Shown in pieces: positions 1 through 5,367 of a DNA stretch of 5,367 bases. Positions within the stretch are counted from its first letter, which is position 1. Every line of letters starts with the position of its first letter. The position numbers and the translations under genes are program-made. The notes under the pieces are model-generated. The model saw nothing but the letters and a program-made list of their open reading frames with translations. It was not told where the DNA came from and did no database searches. The DNA is from Nitrosopumilales archaeon (GTDB taxonomy: Archaea > Thermoproteota > Nitrososphaeria > Nitrososphaerales > Nitrososphaeraceae), in NCBI GenBank assembly GCA_009665115.1, contig WJXE01000135.1:1-5367 (forward strand). The letters are read 5' to 3'.

Positions 1-923
1 ATGCCTGATGTGTGTCCTCTACGGCTGATCTTAACTATAGATGATATATACTGGTTTAAATCCCCGGCAGCTATAGAGTTAATCATGGCCTGGATTTCTT
101 CATCACATAAATTTCTCTTACTATAATCTATCAGCTTCGAGCTCATCCAGGATGTAAGAGGTGCAAATTTCTCGCTCGGGAAATTCATAGTGTTAAAGTT
201 TAAAGATTTCGAAATCCAGTTAAAGACTCCCAAGTACCCTGCAACGAAGTCATCTCCAGAAGGAGTATATCCTGGACCTTTTCCACATAGATCCAGTAAT
301 GCTTGAGACATCATAGCATAGGCAGTAGCGGTAAATGCATTGCTATAACCACATCGATAACTATGTACATTCTTGAGGAATTTTGATAATAAGCCTTTAG
401 TTGTAAGATCAGGGCTCAGAAGACACCCTTTCCTGGAGTATGTTTTTAGAATCTTAAAAATTTCATCAGATTTGTTCATAAATTCTGATAGATGGTTTGC
501 AGTCGGAAGCCTATCTAAAGTACTTTGGAAAACTCTACATTTACCTAGCCGAAAAATTACATTCCCAATTGACATCTCATTCTTTTGGATTTTTACTTCA
601 GTCCCAAAATCTATAATGCCTCTAAACCCTTGTATTCCACCTCCTCGTTCTTTTTCTTTGAAGATGGGCAGGACATTCATGTTTATTGGGGAACGGACTT
701 TACTAGTAGTAACAACCAAAAGATCATCATTGCTTGTCTTCACATTCAGTGTAGTATCGAAAACGCTGATCACATCACCGTACAAACCATATCGTTCTGA
801 AAGTATTCGTCTAGCGTGTAAATTCCCCACCCATTGGCAATTAAATACGTATTTACCGATTTCTTTGTGGCTGAAATGCTGGTTCTGGTTTTGATTCCGG
901 TTTGATACTCGATTTTGATGCAT
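1..923 (-). CDS. allH: DUF2877 (AllH/YlbF-family) protein, 3' end cut by the window edge
   Basis: This frame is open for 307 codons from an ATG at 923 and leaves the window without a stop. The strongest signature is GKGPGYTPSGDDFVAGYL at residues 214-231, the glycine-rich motif of DUF2877 proteins. Near the end, residues 301-307 (RRGHTSG) match the family's C-terminal GHTSG motif, so only a short tail should be missing. In E. coli the family member YlbF/AllH is reported as a subunit of oxamate carbamoyltransferase, which splits oxalurate into oxamate and carbamoyl phosphate in the cytoplasm; that role is transferred here by homology and context. The gene starts 23 bases after the stop of the displaced fdrA end, so the two are probably co-transcribed. 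No Shine-Dalgarno sequence is visible. The first 16 residues are polar and rich in Asn/Gln (NRNQNQNQ) and look non-conserved. There is no other in-frame ATG before residue 82, which supports this start. Family assignment is confident; substrate is not. Confidence 0.85.
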   Translation of the reverse strand, partial: MHQNRVSNRNQNQNQHFSHKEIGKYVFNCQWVGNLHARRILSERYGLYGDVISVFDTTLNVKTSNDDLLVVTTSKVRSPINMNVLPIFKEKERGGGIQGFRGIIDFGTEVKIQKNEMSIGNVIFRLGKCRVFQSTLDRLPTANHLSEFMNKSDEIFKILKTYSRKGCLLSPDLTTKGLLSKFLKNVHSYRCGYSNAFTATAYAMMSQALLDLCGKGPGYTPSGDDFVAGYLGVFNWISKSLNFNTMNFPSEKFAPLTSWMSSKLIDYSKRNLCDEEIQAMINSIAAGDLNQYISSIVKISRRGHTSG

Positions 924-946
924 GTGAGTATTATATTTTTTATTTC

Positions 947-1144
947 TTACAAGATTTTTGAGAGTATTTCTTCCGATTCCTTGTCCAGTTTCTGGCTGGG
1001 TTTCCAATCAACCTGAACTACCTTGACATCCTGGAGCTTCAATGCATTGTAGAAAATGTCGATACCCAAATTAACAACTTTTAATTCTGTGTCCAACAAA
1101 TTTCTTTTTTTACTTGCCTCTTTAGTTATAATGAATTCACCTGT
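947..1144 (-). CDS. fdrA: Displaced C-terminal domain of FdrA, in the -1 frame
   Basis: This stretch continues fdrA in the -1 frame relative to the main reading frame and ends at TAA (949-947). It encodes about 65 residues containing LKVVNLGIDIFYNALK, then VVQVDWKP. From memory, the end of E. coli FdrA reads VAVINIGLRSFALEL, then VVHYQWSP, with a basic/acidic helix closing the protein, so the match is to the FdrA C-terminus rather than to a separate gene. The frame has no ATG; only a TTG pair near 1099-1094 could act as a start. It is open upstream only to about 1195, where a stop codon lies, so the switch must fall between there and 1126. The best join is the G5 run at 1145-1149: one extra base would give a continuous protein of about 642 residues. 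Treat this as part of the gene to its right, either through an assembly error or a true frameshift. Confidence 0.75.
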   Translation of the reverse strand, partial: TGEFIITKEASKKRNLLDTELKVVNLGIDIFYNALKLQDVKVVQVDWKPSQKLDKESEEILSKIL

Positions 1145-2874
1145 CCCCCTCTTCTTGCCCCACTTCCATCTCCTGTCAAATACTTTGAATAGACTTTATC
1201 CAGGTCTATATTCCCTCTCAGAGCTACGGTTGCGGATGCAATAGCCGCTAGAGCATTAGTGGGCATGATTAATGCACCCGTGTCTTTCAATCTTTGAATA
1301 CTTTGTTCGTATCCTTGTGGATCTTGAGCTGTTCCACACACGTGGGTTACGATAGCTAGATACCTGCCGCCCTTTTCAGCTATTTTTTTGGCTTCACTCA
1401 CCTGGCTGAGAATTGCTCCAATTGGATCCGGATGAGAGCCGAAACCTAATACATAATCAAGGAGTAGTACTGCTACACCGGGATCTGCTGCCTCTTCGAT
1501 TAGTCTTATTTTTCTTATGGTTGGGTCAATCATGGGATGTGCCCGTCCCTTGGTAAATTCCTCTTCACCGAGATCCACAATCGAGTGATCGAGACTCTTA
1601 AATGGGTCAGGCAACAGCATTGCGCCTGCAATGGGTGCGTTTGAGTAGACATCACCACGACCACCTATGATTCCCGTCAATACAACCTGGGTTTCATATG
1701 CAAAGGTACCGCCTGTGTAAAGAGCTCTGATGTATTTCTGATCCTTCTGCAGTTTCTCCCACTCTTTTTGGACTATACCATGCAAAATTTTTGGCGGGAT
1801 GATGAGTTCCTTTAATGCTGTCTTGAATTGTTTATCTCCTATCTGTTTTGCGATAGCCAGAGCAGAAGATGCTAAAGTATTAGCCTGAATGACTCTTCCG
1901 TTTTGAGTTGGGCTTACTATTTCTGCGGACCCTGACCCTCCAATAAAGCAAATTACGTACTTTTTTCTTGTGCCAGAATCTACAACGTAATCTACGATTT
2001 TCTTCTCGACCGAAGCTGAGGGAGGCTTTGAGATTATACCTATTACTTTGATTTCGTCGTCGTCGCATTTATCCAGTATTCTTATGGATTCTAACATCAT
2101 GATACCTCCTATCTCAGCCTTGGGGTCGTTTCCACCTACTCCAAGAGCATGCTTAATGCCAACCTCGCAATGATCTAGTAGAATACAAACCTCCTGTAAT
2201 CCGGTTCCTGCCGCAGCAACTATACCAACTGGGCCGATTTTGACCGCGTTAGAAAATCCTATCCCCTTGCCGTTAATTATAGACGTGCCAGCTCCCGGGC
2301 CTAGAATCAAGATACCATTCTCTCTAGCATATTTCTTTATTTCCAATTCATCTTCTATCGGGACATGATCACTGAATAGCTGCTGGTGTATTCCAGCATC
2401 AATCAATTTGAAGCAGATATCCTTCACATATTCACCAGGGATAGAGATCAGCGCCAGGTTTGCATCAGGCATAAATGCTACGGCTGAATCTAAATCTTGG
2501 AATCTGTCAGCCAGGCCAGCAGTAGTATTGATAGTACCGATACTCCCTCCGGCGCTCTCCTTGTCACCATGCTGCTTGCCTTCCAGCAATGCCTCCGCTT
2601 TCGATAAAATTAAATCTAAAGATTTTTTGTCACGTGCTATAATAGCTATAATTACATCAGTATCCTTAGCTTGGTTAACTTTAGGAAGATTGAAACCCAA
2701 TCTGTTAAGAATTTCTTTGTTTGTCTTAGTTCCCATTACTATAGCTGCGTCTAGTATTCCATCATTTTGTTTTATATCATCAGATATTTTTAGGAGCTGA
2801 AGAGAGTCTTTGTAGTAATTCTCTTTAATTAAGACATCAAAGAGACTCGGGAATGACATATGTATTGAATGCAC
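1126..2874 (-). CDS. fdrA: FdrA/AllF-family protein (succinyl-CoA synthetase alpha-like), main frame
   Basis: The 582-residue product resembles FdrA/AllF, a relative of the succinyl-CoA synthetase alpha subunit reported in E. coli to be part of oxamate carbamoyltransferase. Family landmarks in order: VMGTKTNKE at 46-54; DANLALISIPGEY at 137-149, in the CoA-binding-like fold; GPGAGTSIINGKGIGF at 192-207; GTGLQE at 223-228; GVGGND at 245-250 and GGIMML at 256-261; SKPP at 282-285; and a C-terminal CoA-ligase-like domain with YTGGT at 386-390, HPMIDPTIR at 446-454, LLLDYVLGFG at 470-479 and GTAQDPQ at 514-520. The frame ends early in a poorly matching tail (RRGGQVNSL), and the expected final domain follows in the -1 frame. 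The longest form starts at GTG 2874. An ATG at 2859 (residue 6) is equally plausible, because family similarity begins near residue 12. A GAGGTG lies 14 bases before that ATG. Oxalurate/oxamate as substrate is inferred from homology and the neighbouring DUF2877 gene. Confidence 0.88.
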   Translation of the reverse strand: MHSIHMSFPSLFDVLIKENYYKDSLQLLKISDDIKQNDGILDAAIVMGTKTNKEILNRLGFNLPKVNQAKDTDVIIAIIARDKKSLDLILSKAEALLEGKQHGDKESAGGSIGTINTTAGLADRFQDLDSAVAFMPDANLALISIPGEYVKDICFKLIDAGIHQQLFSDHVPIEDELEIKKYARENGILILGPGAGTSIINGKGIGFSNAVKIGPVGIVAAAGTGLQEVCILLDHCEVGIKHALGVGGNDPKAEIGGIMMLESIRILDKCDDDEIKVIGIISKPPSASVEKKIVDYVVDSGTRKKYVICFIGGSGSAEIVSPTQNGRVIQANTLASSALAIAKQIGDKQFKTALKELIIPPKILHGIVQKEWEKLQKDQKYIRALYTGGTFAYETQVVLTGIIGGRGDVYSNAPIAGAMLLPDPFKSLDHSIVDLGEEEFTKGRAHPMIDPTIRKIRLIEEAADPGVAVLLLDYVLGFGSHPDPIGAILSQVSEAKKIAEKGGRYLAIVTHVCGTAQDPQGYEQSIQRLKDTGALIMPTNALAAIASATVALRGNIDLDKVYSKYLTGDGSGARRGGQVNSL

Positions 2875-2907
2875 ACCTCATTCGGCAATTATCAAATGCA
2901 TTAAAGC

Positions 2908-2919
2908 ATATTTAACCTT
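2908..2919 (-). promoter_or_regulatory. Candidate archaeal TATA box and BRE for fdrA
   Basis: Read on the minus strand, the sequence is AAGGTTAAATAT, a TTAAATAT core preceded by a purine-rich stretch that could serve as a BRE. Transcription starting about 25 bases downstream would begin near 2886, leaving a leader of about 12 bases to GTG 2874 or about 27 bases to ATG 2859. Placement is by spacing and composition only. Confidence 0.4.
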
Positions 2920-3002
2920 AAGTATGGGAATATTTGAAAAACCGCATATATCTTTAGTTATGTTTTTTATGATATATTCTATCTGGCAAGCATATTTCTA
3001 CA

Positions 3003-3014
3003 AAACTATAATAT
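3003..3014 (+). promoter_or_regulatory. Candidate TATA box for the BMP gene, leaderless transcript
   Basis: AAACTATAATAT is centred about 28 bases before the ATG at 3037. That is the distance expected if transcription begins at or within a few bases of the start codon. No ribosome binding site is present in the bases before the ATG (GCAATATAAGACGCT), which agrees with leaderless translation, common in archaea. Confidence 0.45.
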
Positions 3015-3036
3015 CAAGAACGCAATATAAGACGCT

Positions 3037-4095
3037 ATGACCATCATAGGAAAGGAGAAAGCTATTACATGCCTAGGAATCGTGGCGGCAGTAGCAGTGG
3101 TCTTGGTAGTAGCAGCTGGAGTTGGTCATCCCATTCAACCTTATCACTCATATGCACAGCCAGCAACCCCATTTAAAGTAGTTTTTGTAACCGATGCGAA
3201 GTTTAATGACGGAGGGTGGGGAGCCGTCGGATTCAATGCCACACAAGCAATGAAAAGTAAATACGGTGTTGCCCTTACGTCAGCAGATAGTATTGCAATT
3301 CCAGATATAGCGGCTACGATAACGGGTTATGCCGACGCAGGCGCTAACCTGATAATTGCCCAAGGATTTCAATGGGGTGATCCTGTTGTGAAGGTGGCAC
3401 CGACGTATCCAGATATTAAATTTGTGGTCATGACTGGCCTTGTTAACGCATCAAATGTAGCTTCAATCTACCCCATGCAGCAGCAGGGGTCGTTTCTGCT
3501 AGGAGCACTTGCGGCCATGATGTCAAAAACGGGGGCAATTGGTTTTGTGGGTGGAGAAACATATCCAAACATTATCAATATTGCCGAAGGATATAAGCAA
3601 GGCGCAAGGTTGATCAACCCGAACATTAAGGTACTTAGTACTTACTTGCATGACTTTAATAATCCTGCTAAAGGAAAAGAAGCTGCATTAGCACAAATTA
3701 ATTCTGGGGCCGACTTTTTGCTTCACGTAGCAGATACATCTGGTCATGGTGTTATTGAGGCGGCTGCAGGGAAAGGTGTATATGCATTTGGAGCGGTCGC
3801 TGATCAGAACAAATTGGCACCAAACACAGTCCTTACCTCTTTCGTCATAGATATGGGTAAGGCATACGACCAGGCGTATAAAAGCGTTAAAGACGGTACC
3901 TTTGTTGGCAAACTGACTAAACCTGGAATTGAAACAGGTAAAGGAGGTCCAGGAGATGGCATTGTGTATTTAGCGCCGTTCCACAGTCTAGACACTAAAG
4001 TACCTGCAAATGTAAAGGCTAAGCTAGCCCAGTTAACCCAAGACGTAATTTCTGGCAAGATTCAAGTACCGGAGAGAACCACTCCTACCGCTTAA
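3037..4095 (+). CDS. BMP family (PnrA-like) ABC transporter substrate-binding protein
   Basis: The 352-residue protein is the extracytoplasmic receptor of an ABC importer of the BMP/PnrA family, whose studied members bind purine nucleosides. Residues 11-29 form a hydrophobic segment ending before HSYAQP, with likely cleavage after Ala40. There is no lipobox cysteine at the junction; the only nearby Cys is residue 12, inside the hydrophobic core. The mature part begins with VVFVTDAKFNDGGWGAVGF (48-66), the family's D-x-x-FN opening. It continues with GFQWGDP (110-116), GALAAMMSKTGAIGFVGG (156-173), GYKQGA (185-190), and a late segment GKGVYAFGAVADQ (245-257), where Asp256-Gln257 sit at the usual ligand-side position. 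Length fits the family. The ABC ATPase follows on the same strand, which confirms a transport role. The ligand cannot be read from the sequence; the neighbouring fdrA/allH unit suggests a purine, nucleoside or ureide such as allantoin. Confidence 0.92.
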   Translation: MTIIGKEKAITCLGIVAAVAVVLVVAAGVGHPIQPYHSYAQPATPFKVVFVTDAKFNDGGWGAVGFNATQAMKSKYGVALTSADSIAIPDIAATITGYADAGANLIIAQGFQWGDPVVKVAPTYPDIKFVVMTGLVNASNVASIYPMQQQGSFLLGALAAMMSKTGAIGFVGGETYPNIINIAEGYKQGARLINPNIKVLSTYLHDFNNPAKGKEAALAQINSGADFLLHVADTSGHGVIEAAAGKGVYAFGAVADQNKLAPNTVLTSFVIDMGKAYDQAYKSVKDGTFVGKLTKPGIETGKGGPGDGIVYLAPFHSLDTKVPANVKAKLAQLTQDVISGKIQVPERTTPTA

Positions 4096-4102
4096 TTTTT
4101 TT
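4096..4102 (+). terminator. T-run after the BMP gene, possible archaeal terminator
   Basis: Seven T residues begin directly after the BMP stop codon, and a second T6 run lies at 4153-4158. Oligo-T tracts without a hairpin can end transcription in archaea. If partly active, it would let the receptor be made in excess over the ATPase, as is usual for ABC importers. The 129 bases from 4096 to 4224 otherwise hold no gene or clear hairpin. Confidence 0.3.
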
Positions 4103-4224
4103 GACGCCGGTGGTTTGGCTAAAAATGAACATGTTAAAAAAAACTTCAGTGAATTTTTTGGGGCTTTCTAGTCTAGTAATAACATGGCATTTTCAAAAAC
4201 AGACAAGAAAAAGGCTCTGCTGAT

Positions 4225-5367
4225 GTGACCACTAACACTGACGCTCTTAAACTAGGAAGACAGAGGTATGATATCAAAGACGGGGAACCACTCGTCCAAA
4301 TGAAATCAATAACCTGCAGGTTCGGTAATTTGATAGCAAATCAAAATGTCGATTTTGATCTGACTAGAGGAGAGATACATGCTTTGCTTGGCGAAAATGG
4401 AGCTGGTAAAACAACATTGATGAGCATACTGTATGGATTATATCGGCCGGAGACTGGGGAGATATATGTTAGGGGAGAACGTGCTAACATAAAGTCACCA
4501 TTGGACGCAATGGACCATGGCATTGCTATGGTTCATCAACATTTCTTGTTGACCCCTCCTCACACGGTTACGGAGAATATAATTGTCGGATTAAAATCTA
4601 GCAAAAGAATTTTCTTAGATACATCTAACGCAGAAAAGAAGATTGTGGAATTATCAAAAAAATACGGTCTCAGGGTAGATCCCAGTGCTATCGTGGGTAA
4701 CCTTTCCGTAGGTGAACAGCAGCGTGTAGAGATAATAAAGGCCCTTTATAGGGACATTGACATACTAATTCTTGACGAACCAACTTCAATGCTTACTCCA
4801 CAAGAAGAAGAATCACTATTTGCTGCGCTCCAGTCAATGGTAGATCAAGGGTTATCCATAATTTTTATAACTCATAAATTGCGTGAGGTCATGGCGGTAA
4901 GTAGCAGGGTCACAGTCCTAAAAAACGGCATACTAATGGGAACTGTCAAAACTTCTGATACCAACGAATCAGACTTAGCACGAATGATGGTGGGACGATC
5001 CGTTGTTCAACAAATCAGTGGACAACGGGGAGGAGGAGCAACAGAATCAGAAGTAGTTTCGGCACAAGCAAAAAAAAGTCAAGCGGTACTTGAGATAAAA
5101 AATGTTAGTGCCTTCAATAATTCCAAAATACTATTTCTTAAGGAGCTTTCTTTAGATTTGCGTAAAGGCGAGATCTTAGGGATAGCTGGTGTTGATGGCA
5201 ACGGTCAAAGCGAGCTTGCTGAAGTTATAGCGGGTCTAAGAAAGATACAAGGGGGGCAAATTATTATGGATGGGAGAGCTACCACAAATCTGTCTCCCAG
5301 GGAAATCAGGGAATGGGGTTTGGCGTACATACCCGAAGACCGTCTGAACACAGGACTAATTTTGGAG
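4225..5367 (+). CDS. ABC transporter ATP-binding protein, two-domain sugar/nucleoside type, 3' end outside window
   Basis: The frame is open to the window edge, giving 381 residues of an expected ~500. It is a tandem ATPase of the RbsA/YufO type that powers import with a BMP receptor at the inner face of the membrane. First domain (numbering from GTG 4225): Walker A GENGAGKT at 56-63, Q-loop Gln105 in MVHQHF, signature LSVGEQQR at 160-167, Walker B LILDEP at 181-186, and switch His217 in ITHKL. A Gly/Ser/Ala-rich linker near 265-286 leads to the second domain. There the P-loop is GVDGNGQSE at 322-330, with Gln replacing the lysine; this degenerate form is usual in the family. YIPEDRL follows at 368-374. 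The start is uncertain. GTG 4225 gives a 25-residue leader before ATG 4300, but starting at 4300 would cut the first beta strand. An ATG at 4184 lies in another frame. The partner permeases should lie to the right. Confidence 0.9.
   Translation, partial: MTTNTDALKLGRQRYDIKDGEPLVQMKSITCRFGNLIANQNVDFDLTRGEIHALLGENGAGKTTLMSILYGLYRPETGEIYVRGERANIKSPLDAMDHGIAMVHQHFLLTPPHTVTENIIVGLKSSKRIFLDTSNAEKKIVELSKKYGLRVDPSAIVGNLSVGEQQRVEIIKALYRDIDILILDEPTSMLTPQEEESLFAALQSMVDQGLSIIFITHKLREVMAVSSRVTVLKNGILMGTVKTSDTNESDLARMMVGRSVVQQISGQRGGGATESEVVSAQAKKSQAVLEIKNVSAFNNSKILFLKELSLDLRKGEILGIAGVDGNGQSELAEVIAGLRKIQGGQIIMDGRATTNLSPREIREWGLAYIPEDRLNTGLILE

Noticed and set aside
373..894. A 173-codon plus-strand open frame
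   Set aside because: It lies wholly antisense to the DUF2877 gene, which carries clear family motifs. The plus-strand translation is rich in Ser/Phe/Leu with no recognisable domain.
1056..1244. A 62-codon plus-strand open frame across the fdrA frameshift
   Set aside because: It is antisense to both fdrA frames, and the minus-strand product of this region matches the FdrA C-terminus.
2408..2800. A 130-codon plus-strand open frame
   Set aside because: It is antisense to the conserved N-terminal half of fdrA and shows no domain of its own.
3804..4058. An 84-codon minus-strand open frame
   Set aside because: It is a shadow of the 3' part of the BMP receptor gene, whose coding frame is secure.
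4096..4224. Possible small gene between the BMP receptor and the ATPase
   Set aside because: Only very short open stretches are present, and none has a recognisable product. The one ATG-led stretch is better explained as a possible alternative ATPase start.
4340..4359. Perfect inverted repeat ATCAAAAT-gtcg-ATTTTGAT
   Set aside because: It falls inside the ATPase coding region just before Walker A and is AT-rich with short arms. It has no U-tract to act as a terminator, and the codons fit the family there.
1..5367. CRISPR array, tRNA, rRNA, insertion sequence or attachment site
   Set aside because: No regularly spaced repeats, cloverleaf-like segments, transposase motifs or terminal inverted repeats were seen on either strand.

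Overview
The window looks like chromosomal DNA of an archaeon, most probably a member of the Nitrososphaeria (Thaumarchaeota). This is inferred from three things: AGA/AGG/ATA-rich codon use with moderate GC, TATA-like boxes about 25-30 bases ahead of start codons with no convincing Shine-Dalgarno sequence, and a secreted protein whose signal region ends in an HSYAQP-type junction common in that group. The lineage is a judgement from style, not from a marker gene.

Layout: two divergent transcription units share a 162-base intergenic region (2875-3036). The left unit runs on the minus strand. It starts with an FdrA/AllF-family protein (2874 to 1126), whose last ~65 residues are displaced into the -1 frame (1144 to 947). 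A DUF2877 (AllH/YlbF-family) gene follows, starting 23 bases downstream (923 to beyond base 1). The right unit runs on the plus strand. It holds a BMP-family (PnrA-like) ABC transporter substrate-binding protein (3037-4095) and a two-domain sugar/nucleoside-type ABC ATPase that runs off the right edge (4225-5367+).

In Escherichia coli, FdrA, YlbE and YlbF (AllF, AllG, AllH) are reported to form the oxamate carbamoyltransferase that ends anaerobic allantoin breakdown, converting oxalurate plus phosphate to oxamate plus carbamoyl phosphate. BMP-type ABC importers carry purine nucleosides and related compounds. A fair reading is an archaeal salvage and catabolism locus: the right arm imports a purine, nucleoside or ureide, and the left arm handles the carbamoyl-transfer end of its breakdown. 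The third subunit (AllG, DUF1116), a carbamate kinase and the permeases are not in the window and would be expected beyond its edges.

The main anomaly is the fdrA frameshift at a five-G run. A second, weaker hint of a one-base loss sits in an A5 run before the ATPase. Both would be repaired by adding one base to a homopolymer, so undercalled homopolymers in the assembly are the leading explanation. A real truncation or recoding is not excluded.
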